From Spirochaetota bacterium (GTDB lineage Bacteria > Spirochaetota > Spirochaetia > JABEVK01): a stretch of 42,265 nt of DNA. The stretch lies in contig JAIFLN010000114.1 in the NCBI GenBank assembly GCA_020049045.1, positions 1 through 42,265 of the forward strand. The letters are read 5' to 3'. A program made the position numbers and the translations under genes. This document shows, in pieces, positions 16,874 to 24,747 of this stretch (position 1 is its first letter; every line of letters begins with the position of its first letter). The notes beneath the pieces are model-generated. The model searched no databases. It was not told the origin of the DNA and was given only the letters and a program-made list of their open reading frames with translations.

Positions 16874-18289
16874 TTGTCACCAGTACCCGAGGCCAACCTC
16901 CAGCTGGTCATGTTTCTCTGCTATTTGACCAATCTTGGGCTTTCCGCATTGCTGGTTTGGTCCGGGCGCCCCTTTCCTGGTGCTTGGTTTTGGGTCTTTG
17001 CTCAGGGACTGATGGCCTTCGGCACTTTCTTTGATGCCCTGCCGCATGGGAGCATTGCCGCTTGGTGGCCTTCGGTGATAGGGAACTCTGCTTACGCAGC
17101 CTCCAATATTCTTTTTCTCCATTCGGTCTGGGTCTTTCGGTTTCGATCTCCTTTCCCCCGATGGCTCTACGCAATCATTGTCATTGAGTTCCTCACCTTC
17201 CTCGTAAGTCTTGAACAGCCCTATTGGATTCGTTCCTGGATTTTCTCCGCCTGGATGACCCTTGGTTCCCTCGCAGTCGGTGCTCTGTTGATCTGGTCGG
17301 TCGATAGGAACGACCGGCTTTCCCATTGGATGACGTCCTTGCCCTTTCTGATATTGGGAGGTTCTTCGCTGGTACGACTGGGCATTGTCATGCATCTTGG
17401 TCCCTCTGGTGGAATTACCGAACTAACATCCGTGAATGTCGGCTATGTCAGCGGTGCCATTCTGCTGGCCACCATCATCCTCTTTGGCTATTTCATGATG
17501 ACCAGAACTCGAAGCGAGCAGATCCTCAGCCGAAAGGACAGTGAGATTGAAGTCCAGAACCAGCAGCTGATCGAATCCAACCGAGCCAAAGACCTGTTTT
17601 TTTCCATCATCGCCCACGATCTGCGGGGACCTATCAGCGGCTCGGCCCGTTACGTTCGAAAACACCTTCTGGGAAAAATGACAGGACTGGAAGCCAAGTA
17701 CAAAGAGGTGGAAACTCTCGCCTCGGCCCTGGATAAAACCAACGATTTTCTCGAAAAACTGTTATGGTGGTCTCGTGCTCAGCTTCAAGACTGGGTGCCA
17801 CGTCGGGTTGCAGTTGACCTTGAGCCTGTGTTCTTACAGACTCTGGCGTTGGTACAAGCCACTGCGGATTTGAAGGGAATCCAAATTGTCCTCCCTCAGC
17901 CGCCTCTTCCGTCCCCGTTGGCAGACCCCGAATCGGTGCAGCTGATCCTGGGCAACCTTCTATCTAATGCTGTCAAATTCACCCTGACTGGTAGAACCGT
18001 CCGCATCAGCACGACGGTGCAGAATGGTTTCTGTCAGATTATTGTCGAAGATGAGGGTGTGGGGATGGATGCGCCAACCTTGGAACGGCTTTTCCGCATC
18101 GAAGATAAACTGACGACCCACGGAACTTCCGGCGAGCGGGGGAGCGGTTTGGGGTTGCTGTTGTCAAAAAGCCTCGCAGAACGCAACAACGGCGGAATCA
18201 CCATCGAAAGCGAGGCTTGGGTCGGTACCAGAGCGACGCTGAGTTTGCCTATGCCTGCGCAAGGAGAATCGAGTTCAGAACCTCTTTGA
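16874..18289 (+). CDS. Membrane sensor histidine kinase with a multi-helix N-terminal sensor
   Basis: Residues 1-210 contain about seven hydrophobic helices with no large periplasmic domain, which suggests sensing within the membrane. A short coiled coil leads to the H box (FFSIIAHDLRGPISG, His248), the N box (LLSNAVKFT, Asn365), G1 (DEGVGM at 393-398) and G2 (RGSGLGL). All residues needed for kinase activity are present. The start is TTG at 16874, four bases after metA; no ATG near the N-terminus fits better. Its 3' end overlaps, by 41 nt, the gene of a single-domain response regulator on the opposite strand, a plausible partner. Signal unknown. Confidence 0.88.
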   Translation: MSPVPEANLQLVMFLCYLTNLGLSALLVWSGRPFPGAWFWVFAQGLMAFGTFFDALPHGSIAAWWPSVIGNSAYAASNILFLHSVWVFRFRSPFPRWLYAIIVIEFLTFLVSLEQPYWIRSWIFSAWMTLGSLAVGALLIWSVDRNDRLSHWMTSLPFLILGGSSLVRLGIVMHLGPSGGITELTSVNVGYVSGAILLATIILFGYFMMTRTRSEQILSRKDSEIEVQNQQLIESNRAKDLFFSIIAHDLRGPISGSARYVRKHLLGKMTGLEAKYKEVETLASALDKTNDFLEKLLWWSRAQLQDWVPRRVAVDLEPVFLQTLALVQATADLKGIQIVLPQPPLPSPLADPESVQLILGNLLSNAVKFTLTGRTVRISTTVQNGFCQIIVEDEGVGMDAPTLERLFRIEDKLTTHGTSGERGSGLGLLLSKSLAERNNGGITIESEAWVGTRATLSLPMPAQGESSSEPL

Positions 18290-18626
18290 GATGGTTCAGT
18301 TCATACGGTTTCTGTACGTAAGCATAGGGAGCTGTACGGGTTAGGCGTTCGCCCACCTCTTTTTCGGGATAGGAAGAGATGAATACAATGGGTGTTTTGT
18401 AAAATGCACGGATCTGAGAAGCCGCATCGATGCCGTCCCGGAAGCCGTGGAGTTTGATATCCATCAGAACAACGTTGGGCTTGCTCTTGAGAAAGGTGTG
18501 AAGAACCATATCTGCATCGGCAAGGATTTCCAGGACAGTGAAGCCAAGATCCACCAAGTCTTCCTTTAGCTCCAAGGCAAGGATGGGTTCATCTTCGACG
18601 ATCAGAATACGAGCAGTTGTATCCAA
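18249..18626 (-). CDS. Single-domain response regulator (CheY-like receiver)
   Basis: The 125-residue protein is only a receiver domain. The acidic pocket is Glu11-Asp12, the phosphoacceptor is Asp56 in VLMDIKLHG, the switch serines are at 84-85 and the conserved lysine is Lys106 in VQKPYE. No output domain is present, so it must act by protein contact or in a phosphorelay. The MDIKL and KPYEL types resemble receivers of kinase-linked regulators more than chemotaxis CheY. The start is TTG with AGAGG upstream. It lies 41 nt downstream of the MFS gene on the same strand, so it may be transcribed with it, and converges on the histidine kinase. Confidence 0.87.
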   Translation of the reverse strand: MDTTARILIVEDEPILALELKEDLVDLGFTVLEILADADMVLHTFLKSKPNVVLMDIKLHGFRDGIDAASQIRAFYKTPIVFISSYPEKEVGERLTRTAPYAYVQKPYELNHLKEVLNSILLAQA

Positions 18627-18667
18627 GCATTGCCTCTGATCAACTCTATCATGCCCCTAGGCAAGGT

Positions 18668-19819
18668 TCAACCTTTCCGCCGGAATAAGAGTAATCCCAA
18701 CATGAACAAAAGTCCGATGGGAACGACCAAAAGGGCATTGGAAAGGCTCCAGCGGTCGGCGAGAGCACCCAGTGCCAATGGAGCAACAAGAATGGCAAGG
18801 CCGGCGGCAATCGAGGCAAAAGAGGCGATTTTGGGAGCCTGAGCCTCTGATGTTCCTATAGCGAGAGACAGAGCCAGGGGAAAGAAATTTGCCACTCCCC
18901 AGCCGCACAGAAACAAGCCGAGAAAGGCGGTGAACGGGTTCGCCAACGACCAATAGAGAGGAAAGCCAAGGCCTGTTAAGAGCACGGCCGTAAGAAGCAG
19001 CTTTTTCTCACCCCATTTTCCTGTGAGCCTGCTGGAAACCCAGCGGCTGGCAAAGGCCGCCAGCTGAAAAGTCCCTGCTCCTGCCGCTGCTAGACCAACT
19101 GAGCCCCCAGGGAGTCCCCGAAGGTATTCCGTTGCCCAGAAACCAATGCACCACTCCAAGGCCACCCCAACAAGAATCAGAATCCAGAACCGCGCAAAAG
19201 AACGGGGTAAACGCCCCGATTTTTTCTCCACTGAGTGTCGTTCGTGAGAGATCGCCTTGCTGAGAGGGCGAAAACCAAGGAACGCTGTCACAATCAGAGC
19301 CAGTAGAAACACGGGCCAGAGGGTTCTCCACCCAGTGCCGGTGACGGTCCCCAGAACCAGGACAAACGGTGCCATAGCACTGGTGAGACTTGCCGTCATG
19401 GTGGCTTCCATCAACGCCTTGCCACGATGGGGGCCAGCCAAATCTGAAACAGAAGACTGGATAGCCGCGGTGCTGACAGAACCCGCCACGGCAGCGAAAA
19501 AGATTGAAAGCAGACTGACCCAGGGATTGGGAGCCAGAACCAAGGCCGTCAGACCCACCAGAGTACCGATCTGTCCTCCCCAGAGCGCCGCTTGCAAACC
19601 CCACCGGCGGATAAAGGCCGGCCCGCCCAATCCCGCAACTATCATACCGATGGCATAGACGCTCATATGGAGCGCTGCCATGGTGTAATCGAGGTGAAAC
19701 TCGGCCCGGAGAAAGGGTACAGCGGGTCCAATAGCATTTTGGAAAAAGGCGTAGAGCCCCAAAAGGGCGTAAAGCACCCAAAGTGCAGGGGTACGATTGA
19801 GGCGGGAATGGGAAGACAT
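18668..19819 (-). CDS. Major facilitator superfamily transporter
   Basis: The 383-residue protein has about 12 hydrophobic helices in two halves joined by a basic central loop (SKAISHERHSVEKKSGRLPRSF). This is the normal MFS plan, with no fused domains. It resembles CynX/YfkF-type small permeases, but I cannot name the substrate. The ATG has no Shine-Dalgarno; TACAAT ends 7 nt upstream. It is followed by the response regulator gene. Unlike the broken MFS copy at the left edge, this frame is intact. Confidence 0.85.
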   Translation of the reverse strand: MSSHSRLNRTPALWVLYALLGLYAFFQNAIGPAVPFLRAEFHLDYTMAALHMSVYAIGMIVAGLGGPAFIRRWGLQAALWGGQIGTLVGLTALVLAPNPWVSLLSIFFAAVAGSVSTAAIQSSVSDLAGPHRGKALMEATMTASLTSAMAPFVLVLGTVTGTGWRTLWPVFLLALIVTAFLGFRPLSKAISHERHSVEKKSGRLPRSFARFWILILVGVALEWCIGFWATEYLRGLPGGSVGLAAAGAGTFQLAAFASRWVSSRLTGKWGEKKLLLTAVLLTGLGFPLYWSLANPFTAFLGLFLCGWGVANFFPLALSLAIGTSEAQAPKIASFASIAAGLAILVAPLALGALADRWSLSNALLVVPIGLLFMLGLLLFRRKG

Positions 19820-19826
19820 GACCGCT

Positions 19827-19855
19827 ATTGTACCGAAGAGGGTATCAAAGGGAAA
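19827..19855 (-). promoter_or_regulatory. Predicted promoter of the MFS gene, leaderless geometry
   Basis: Reverse strand TTTCCC (19850-19855), 17 bp, TACAAT (19827-19832), 7 nt to the ATG. The -35 is weak. It abuts the pta terminator hairpin. Confidence 0.4.
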
Positions 19856-19878
19856 GGGGGGCGTTTTTTTGCCCCCCC
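19855..19878 (-). terminator. Hairpin terminator downstream of pta
   Basis: Stem GGGGGGC/GCCCCCC (19856-19862 with 19871-19877), loop of 8 nt. On the minus strand it is followed by TTTCCCTTT, a broken rather than pure T tract. It lies 6 nt beyond the pta stop. Confidence 0.6.
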
Positions 19879-19883
19879 ATGCA

Positions 19884-20879
19884 TTATTTAGCTTGGCAGA
19901 GGATAACAGCGCAGGTATTGACGATGTCGTCCACGGAGCAACCTCGGCTGAGGTCTGAAACGGGTTTGGCCATGCCCTGGATAAAAGGGCCGTAAGCGTT
20001 GGCGTTAGCCAGCCGCTGTACTAACTTGTACCCGATGTTGCCGGCTCCCAAGTCTGGGAAAATCAGAACGTTTGCTTTGCCTGCCACCTCAGACCCGGGG
20101 GCCTTTTTCTTGGCTACAGAGTCGACTAAAGCCGCATCGGCCTGCAGTTCACCGTCCACTTTCAAGGCCGGGTCCCGGGTCTTGATCAACTTGACTGCTT
20201 CGATCACCTTATCAGCGTCAGCATGGCTGGCCGAGCCCTTGGTACTGAAGCTGAGCATGGCCACCTGGGGTTCGCCGCCGATAAAACTGCGGAAGCTTTG
20301 GGCGCTGGCCAGGGCGATCTCAGCCAGTTGCTCGGCGTTGGGATCGGGTATGATGGCACAGTCGCTGAAGATCATCATGCCGTCTTGCCCCCATTTCTTG
20401 TCTTGAAGTTCCATAACGAAACAACTGGAGGCGGACTTGACGCCGGGTGCCGTTTTGATAATCTGGAAGGCGGCAGTCAAAACGTTGGCGGTACTGTTGT
20501 CGGCTCCGGCTACCATAGCATCGGCATCGCCGCGGCGGACCATCATCGAACCCCAGAACAGAACGTCCTGGATTTTGGCCTTGGCGTCTTCTTGGCTGAT
20601 ACCCTTGGCCTTGCGCAATTCAAAGTACTCGTCGGCATAAGCCGACAGGAGGGGACTGGTGGCCGGCTCGACAACTTTGATTCCGGCTAGACTCACGCCC
20701 AGCTCTTTGGCCTTAGCCTCAATGGTAGCAACGGGCCCTAAGAGCGTTACTTCCCGAGCGATCCCCTCGTCCACGAGTTTCCTGGCAGCGGGGATGGTAC
20801 GGGGTTCGGTTCCTTCAGGGAGGACCAGCCGCCTCTGGAGGGCTTTGGCCTGCGTCTTCATCCGTTCAGTGAATGTCAT
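19884..20879 (-). CDS. pta: Phosphate acetyltransferase
   Basis: Pta interconverts acetyl-CoA and acetyl phosphate, and with acetate kinase yields ATP in fermentation. The 331-residue protein is the short form without the regulatory DRTGG and N-terminal domains. Visible are RRLVLPEGTEPR, the GSMMVRRGDADAMVAGADNSTANVLTAAFQ block, the FSDCAIIPDPNAEQLAEIA block and the C-terminal FPDLGAGNIGYKLVQR with Gly-rich CoA-binding residues. The ATG at 20879 has AAAAGGAG upstream, which rules out the longer frame to 21233. Acetate kinase is not in the window. The start codon overlaps that of the divergent hexosaminidase gene. Confidence 0.95.
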   Translation of the reverse strand: MTFTERMKTQAKALQRRLVLPEGTEPRTIPAARKLVDEGIAREVTLLGPVATIEAKAKELGVSLAGIKVVEPATSPLLSAYADEYFELRKAKGISQEDAKAKIQDVLFWGSMMVRRGDADAMVAGADNSTANVLTAAFQIIKTAPGVKSASSCFVMELQDKKWGQDGMMIFSDCAIIPDPNAEQLAEIALASAQSFRSFIGGEPQVAMLSFSTKGSASHADADKVIEAVKLIKTRDPALKVDGELQADAALVDSVAKKKAPGSEVAGKANVLIFPDLGAGNIGYKLVQRLANANAYGPFIQGMAKPVSDLSRGCSVDDIVNTCAVILCQAK

Positions 20880-22500
20880 GAATTTTCTCCTTTTCCAGTC
20901 CCATTTTATCACAAAGCTAGCGGCTCTGTCCTTCTTGTTTGCGTTGCCGATTTCAGGATGGGCCCGTGAAATCTCTGTCGATCCCTTCGACACAGAACAA
21001 TATAGCCGCTGGTTGAAGGTCGTGCCTCTGCCAGTTCGGCAAGAAACCGGTAGAAAGGCAGAACTCTGGGAGGTTGCTGTCGAGGTGCTGGTCGATTGGA
21101 CGGAACTCGCTGAGGTTGAACGTGTTGCACTGGCCGACCGGTTGAATCTTACCTGGAGACCCTTGGGGCGGACTTGGCGTGCCTGTGAACCTGGCGAAGA
21201 TGCCCAGATCCGCTTTTCGTTGCATGGACCCAAGGGCGAGGGCTACCAGCTTTCAGTAAGCCCCTCAGGGGTGGCAATCGAAGCTGCCGACGCAGCCGGC
21301 CGGTACTATGCGCTGGTCACCCTGGCCCAGCTTCTTCCTCCGCTGGCCCGCTCAGTTGATGTTGTTTCAGTTGCCTGTGGTACCGTGAAAGACAACCCTG
21401 CGTACACCTGGCGTGGCTTGATGCTCGATTCCAGCCGCCATTTCCAAAGTGTTGAAACTCTGGAATCCATCCTTGAGCTAATGGCCCTTCATAAGCTGAA
21501 CCGCTTTCACTGGCACCTTACCGACGATCAGGGCTGGAGGTTGGAAGTCCCTTCCTGGCCCAGATTGACCGAAGTGGGAGCCTGGCGCACCGAAGTCGAC
21601 GGGTCTGTCTACGGCGGGTTCTATACTCAGGAAGACATCCGGCGGGTGGTGGATTTTGCCGCTCAGCGACAGATTGTGGTTGTCCCTGAGATTGATCTTC
21701 CTGGGCACTCCTCGGCGGCGCTGGCTGCATATCCGGAGCTCTCGGCCACAGGTCTGGGTCGTGAGGTACCCCTGGATTGGGGTGTGGCCGACGGGGTTCT
21801 TTCGATCGGCCGGAGCTCGGTAGCACGGTTTACGGCTGACGTCTTGACCACCTTGGTCGATCTGTTTCCAGGACCTTGGATCCATTGGGGAGGTGATGAG
21901 GTATACCGAACCCCGTGGATGAAAAACAAAGAGAGTCTGGCCTGGATGAAAACTGTCAAGGCTCAGACTGCCGACCAAGCTCTGGCTGCCTTCTGGGCAG
22001 ATCTTGCCGCCCGGACACTTAAGGCCGGAAAAATTCCCGTGGGTTGGGACGATGTGGTGGTTGGCCCCCTGCCGGCGGGTACCGTGATCCAATGGTGGGA
22101 CGATCCCAAGCGTGGTCTGGCAGCCTTGAAAAAGGGTCACCCCGTCATCGCCTCCTGGAAAGAAACCACCTACCTTGACTATCCGGAACTTGACAGCGAC
22201 GGTGATAGAGCCTGGTGGATGCCGGCGCAGACCTTGGCAACGGTTGCCAAACAGCCTTTTTGGCCTCCGGGAACCGATGTCAAGGCCCGGCCCCTGATTC
22301 AGGGCCTGGAAGCAACCTTGTGGTCGGAACGGGTGACGGAAGGCAAGTGGGGCCGCAAGCTTTTTCCAAGGCTCGCGCTTGTGGCTGAGTTGGCCTGGAG
22401 GGGAACCCCCGGCGGGGTCCCTGGTTGGCCATCCCGCCTCGAAGATCACCGCATCCGCCTCGAGGCTTGGGGAGTTGGCATGCCACCCGCCCTCCGGTAG
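20878..22500 (+). CDS. Glycoside hydrolase family 20 beta-N-acetylhexosaminidase, secreted
   Basis: GH20 enzymes remove terminal GlcNAc or GalNAc by substrate-assisted catalysis. The 540-residue protein has a signal peptide (about 1-29), a GH20b-like beta domain (about 60-165) and a TIM-barrel catalytic domain. Its motifs are RFHWHLTDDQGWRLE at 209-223, VVVPEIDLPGHSSAA, the catalytic pair Asp340-Glu341 in HWGGDEV, and the WW/WDD motif. Targets may be chitin or host/plant glycans, or peptidoglycan fragments. The ATG at 20878 gives a convincing signal peptide, but no Shine-Dalgarno is visible. It overlaps the pta start codon on the other strand as CATG. It is followed closely by the tyrA-like gene. 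Confidence 0.9.
   Translation: MNFLLFQSHFITKLAALSFLFALPISGWAREISVDPFDTEQYSRWLKVVPLPVRQETGRKAELWEVAVEVLVDWTELAEVERVALADRLNLTWRPLGRTWRACEPGEDAQIRFSLHGPKGEGYQLSVSPSGVAIEAADAAGRYYALVTLAQLLPPLARSVDVVSVACGTVKDNPAYTWRGLMLDSSRHFQSVETLESILELMALHKLNRFHWHLTDDQGWRLEVPSWPRLTEVGAWRTEVDGSVYGGFYTQEDIRRVVDFAAQRQIVVVPEIDLPGHSSAALAAYPELSATGLGREVPLDWGVADGVLSIGRSSVARFTADVLTTLVDLFPGPWIHWGGDEVYRTPWMKNKESLAWMKTVKAQTADQALAAFWADLAARTLKAGKIPVGWDDVVVGPLPAGTVIQWWDDPKRGLAALKKGHPVIASWKETTYLDYPELDSDGDRAWWMPAQTLATVAKQPFWPPGTDVKARPLIQGLEATLWSERVTEGKWGRKLFPRLALVAELAWRGTPGGVPGWPSRLEDHRIRLEAWGVGMPPALR
20904..20933 (-). promoter_or_regulatory. Candidate pta promoter inside the divergent hexosaminidase gene
   Basis: Reverse strand AGGACA (20928-20933), 18 bp, TAAAAT (20904-20909), leader about 18 nt with AGGAG. 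It lies within the signal-peptide codons of the opposite gene. Confidence 0.4.
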
Positions 22501-22503
22501 AAT
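22475..22503 (+). promoter_or_regulatory. Predicted promoter of the tyrA-like gene, leaderless geometry
   Basis: TTGGCA (22475-22480), 17 bp, TAGAAT (22498-22503), 7 nt to the ATG at 22511. The -10 box overlaps the hexosaminidase stop codon and contains the alternative ATG at 22502, which argues for 22511 as the start. Confidence 0.55.
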
Positions 22504-22510
22504 GGCGCCC

Positions 22511-23248
22511 ATGAATGTGGGTGTCTACGGCCTGGGCCGTTTTGGAGCCTTTTGGGCTGACCTTCTCTCCCGTCACTTTTCCGTCACCGCATGGTCACGG
22601 AATCCCGATCGGCCTGTTCCTGAGGGCGTACGCCGGGTTTCTCTTACAGAATTGTTTGAGGCTGACGTGGTTTGGCTCTGTCCGGCCATCAGTTCAATGG
22701 AAGAGGTTCTGACAGAAATTGCGCCATTGGTGCGTCCTGATCAGGTCATTGCCGACACTTGTTCCGTCAAAATTGTTCCGGCCCGGCTCATGGAAGAAAA
22801 GCTTCCAGCCTATGCGCGGTTGCTTGCGACTCATCCGATGTTTGGTCCCGATTCCGCGAAAGCAGGACTGACGGGGCTTCCCATCGTCCTCTACGACTTG
22901 CGTGGCGCTTCCGAGCCGCTTCAATTTTGGGACCATGCCTTCTCGTCGATGGGAATGAACGTTCTTCAGATGACACCGGAAGAGCACGACAGGGCTGCCG
23001 CCTACACTCAGGGTGTGACCCATTATCTGGGACGAGTTCTCGATGATATGGGGCTGCGTTCCCACCCCATTGCCACCAAGGGCTATCAGCGTCTGTTGGA
23101 CCTGGTGCAGCAAACGTGCAATGACCCGTTTCAGCTGTTTCTCGACATGCAACATTACAATCCCCACACCCCGGCCATGCGGGCTGACCTAAGGGCGTCG
23201 CTCGACAGAATTTCTGCCCGCCTTGACACCCCCGAAGGGGGCCGGTAG
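22511..23248 (+). CDS. tyrA: Prephenate dehydrogenase-like protein (TyrA family)
   Basis: TyrA oxidatively decarboxylates prephenate to hydroxyphenylpyruvate for tyrosine. The 245-residue protein has an N-terminal Rossmann motif GLGRFG at 7-12 and the ADTCSVK and THPMFGPDS motifs that carry the family's conserved substrate-site residues. A helical dimerisation domain follows. It is shorter than the typical 270-370 residues and has neither an ACT nor a chorismate mutase domain, so feedback control by tyrosine through ACT is absent. No other aromatic gene is adjacent. Arogenate as substrate is possible. Confidence 0.85.
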   Translation: MNVGVYGLGRFGAFWADLLSRHFSVTAWSRNPDRPVPEGVRRVSLTELFEADVVWLCPAISSMEEVLTEIAPLVRPDQVIADTCSVKIVPARLMEEKLPAYARLLATHPMFGPDSAKAGLTGLPIVLYDLRGASEPLQFWDHAFSSMGMNVLQMTPEEHDRAAAYTQGVTHYLGRVLDDMGLRSHPIATKGYQRLLDLVQQTCNDPFQLFLDMQHYNPHTPAMRADLRASLDRISARLDTPEGGR

Positions 23249-23251
23249 GAT
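23223..23251 (+). promoter_or_regulatory. Predicted promoter of the bactofilin gene, leaderless geometry
   Basis: TTGACA (23223-23228, perfect), 17 bp, TAGGAT (23246-23251), 6 nt to the ATG. It lies across the end of the tyrA-like gene. The spacer contains a CCCCC/GGGGG inverted repeat. Confidence 0.6.
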
Positions 23252-23257
23252 TGCTCC

Positions 23258-23620
23258 ATGTCCGAAATTCACCGTCGGGGAATCGACGTCCGCGAGCTTG
23301 ATACCGTCCTTGCCGAAGACTTCGAGTTTGAAGGCGAAATGGAGTTCTCCAAGCCCTTGATGTTGAAGGGAAAGTTTCGGGGAGAAGTTCGGGCTACCAG
23401 CGATTTTATTGTGGCGGAAGGCTCTGTGGTGGAAGCCCGGATCGAGGGCCGAGTTATCGACATCCGCGGAAAAGTCGTGGGAAACATCGAAGCCACCGAA
23501 CGGATCGATCTGATGCCGACAGCCCGCGTTCGGGGAGATCTCACTGCCCCACAGGTCGTGATCGAAGCCGGAGCGCGGTTCAACGGTCTATGCACCATGT
23601 ATGAGGGAGATGAAGTGTGA
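23258..23620 (+). CDS. Bactofilin family cytoskeletal protein
   Basis: Bactofilins self-assemble into polar or helical filaments that influence cell shape and envelope enzymes. Helical curvature in spirochaetes and Helicobacter is a known context. The 120-residue protein has a charged N-terminus and then a right-handed beta-helix of short repeats: LMLKGKFRGEVRATSDFIVAEG with VEARIEGRVIDIRGKVVGNIEA and the VRGDLTAPQVVIEAGA end. The length is typical. There is no Shine-Dalgarno. The stop overlaps the next start (GTGA), tying it to the exported TPR protein, which may be a partner. Confidence 0.9.
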   Translation: MSEIHRRGIDVRELDTVLAEDFEFEGEMEFSKPLMLKGKFRGEVRATSDFIVAEGSVVEARIEGRVIDIRGKVVGNIEATERIDLMPTARVRGDLTAPQVVIEAGARFNGLCTMYEGDEV

Positions 23621-24252
23621 TCCACCGCAGCCTGTTCATTGTGACGTTCGCCATCCTGGCTACCGTGGCTTCGGCCCAGCAGAAGGACGCTCTGGAGGCG
23701 TATAAGTCCGGTCGTTATGCCGATGCCGTGGCCATCACCCAGGAAGAGCTGAAGACCAGCCCCAACAATATGGATTCGTATGTCGTCCAAGCCTGGTCGC
23801 TTCAGAAACTGGAAAAGCACCAGGAAGCTCTGAATTCCGCCCAGCAGGCTTTGAAGTTCAATGCTTATGACTTTCGGCTGATTGAGATTGTCGGAGAGAC
23901 TTCTTTTTATCTTGGGAAAAATCTGGAAGCGCTGAAGGCTTTCGAGCAGTACGTCGTTCTGGCACCATCCGGTGACAGGATTGAGAAAGCGTATTATTTC
24001 ATGGGTGAGATTTACCTTCAGCTTGGTCAATACAACCGTGCGGATATCTCGCTGACCACAGCCGTCTACCATGCTCCCCAAACGGCGGCTTGGTGGTCCC
24101 GGCTTGGTTATGCCCGCATGCTGGCCAAGGACTACCCCTCGGCCAAAAAGGCCTATGATGAAGCTTTGCGGCAAAACCCCGGCTTGAGTGAAGCTGCGCG
24201 GGGAAAACAGCAGGTGGAAGGGTTGATGACAAAGGCAACTGCAACCAACTAA
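23617..24252 (+). CDS. Exported tetratricopeptide repeat protein
   Basis: The 211-residue product has a signal peptide (about 1-20, cleavage after VASA) and then about five TPR units running to the end, for example ALEAYKSGRYADAVAITQEEL, ALNSAQQALKFNAYDFRL and AKDYPSAKKAYDEALRQNPG. It should sit in the periplasm, free of a lipid anchor, as a protein-protein scaffold. GTG start inside the bactofilin stop, so the two are translationally coupled. A terminator follows immediately. No specific function can be assigned. Confidence 0.85.
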   Translation: MIHRSLFIVTFAILATVASAQQKDALEAYKSGRYADAVAITQEELKTSPNNMDSYVVQAWSLQKLEKHQEALNSAQQALKFNAYDFRLIEIVGETSFYLGKNLEALKAFEQYVVLAPSGDRIEKAYYFMGEIYLQLGQYNRADISLTTAVYHAPQTAAWWSRLGYARMLAKDYPSAKKAYDEALRQNPGLSEAARGKQQVEGLMTKATATN

Positions 24253-24284
24253 AAAAAAACCGTCTGAAAAGACGGTTTTTTTTT
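24252..24284 (+). terminator. Rho-independent terminator after the bactofilin-TPR unit
   Basis: A-run, stem CCGTCT/AGACGG with loop GAAA (24260-24275), then nine T. The flanking A9 and T9 make it potentially bidirectional. Confidence 0.9.
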
Positions 24285-24320
24285 GCAGCAAGAACAAGAC
24301 TGGAGCCAAGGAGGAACCCT

Positions 24321-24584
24321 ATGATTGACCAAACCATCAAAGACCTTGAGTTCCGAATCCAGAACGCTCCGACGTTGACCTCCACCCAGAGGCGAGATCT
24401 GCAAACTTTGGTTGAAACTCTGCGGCAAGAAGTGGTCGAATTGGCCAAGACCCACCCAGTGGAAGCCAACAACATCACCTTGGCGAGTCTTCGGGCTTCT
24501 GTTAAGCGATTCGAAAAGACCCACCCGGTTCTGACCCAGACGGTCAACAATCTTGCCACGTACTTTTCTAACTTGGGCATATAA
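24321..24584 (+). CDS. Small DUF4404-like protein
   Basis: The 87-residue protein is largely alpha-helical: an amphipathic first helix (IDQTIKDLEFRIQN), a second helix with LQTLVETLRQEVVELAKTHP, and a conserved-looking end FEKTHPVLTQTVNNLATYFSNLGI. The FExxHPxL...GI ending matches the DUF4404 pattern, a family without known function. GGAGG lies seven bases before the ATG. It is monocistronic, bounded by a terminator on each side. Codon use and the strong Shine-Dalgarno indicate a real, probably well expressed gene. Confidence 0.8.
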   Translation: MIDQTIKDLEFRIQNAPTLTSTQRRDLQTLVETLRQEVVELAKTHPVEANNITLASLRASVKRFEKTHPVLTQTVNNLATYFSNLGI

Positions 24585-24611
24585 AAAAAACCGCCTTGAG
24601 GCGGTTTTTTA
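24585..24611. terminator. Bidirectional terminator shared by the DUF4404-like gene and tRNA-Val
   Basis: A8-CCGCC-TTGA-GGCGG-T6 (stem 24591-24595 with 24600-24604). On the plus strand it directly follows the DUF4404-like stop. On the minus strand it starts at the 3' end of tRNA-Val and ends in eight T. Confidence 0.88.
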
Positions 24612-24684
24612 TGGACGATACAAGAGTCGAACTTGTGACTTCTACCGTGTGAAGGTAGCACTCTAACCACTGAGTTAATCGTCC
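24612..24684 (-). tRNA. tRNA-Val (anticodon CAC)
   Basis: The minus strand folds as a cloverleaf: acceptor GGACGAT with ATCGTCC, D arm around CTCAGTGGTTAGAG, anticodon stem CTACC/GGTAG with loop TTCACAC (anticodon CAC, reading GUG), T arm with GTTCGACTC, discriminator A. 73 nt; the 3' CCA is not encoded and must be added. Confidence 0.95.
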
Positions 24685-24695
24685 GTGCAGACAGA

Positions 24696-24724
24696 AAAAT
24701 AGCGGATGGTGCTTGAAAAGTCAA
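24696..24724 (-). promoter_or_regulatory. Promoter of tRNA-Val
   Basis: Reverse strand TTGACT (24719-24724), 17 bp, TATTTT (24696-24701), 11 nt to the mature tRNA. It interlocks with the divergent dus promoter. Confidence 0.65.
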
Positions 24725-24741
24725 GGTCGATCCGCTACCTT
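24713..24741 (+). promoter_or_regulatory. Predicted promoter of dus, leaderless geometry
   Basis: TTGAAA (24713-24718), 17 bp, TACCTT (24736-24741), 6 nt to the ATG. Its -35 lies inside the spacer of the tRNA-Val promoter and touches that promoter's -35. Confidence 0.45.
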
Positions 24742-24747
24742 GCCGAC

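Noticed and set aside
24258-24605. Integron or transposon-like cassette around the DUF4404-like gene
   Set aside because: The flanking inverted repeats are ordinary terminators with A/T runs and different stems; no recombinase or target duplication is seen.
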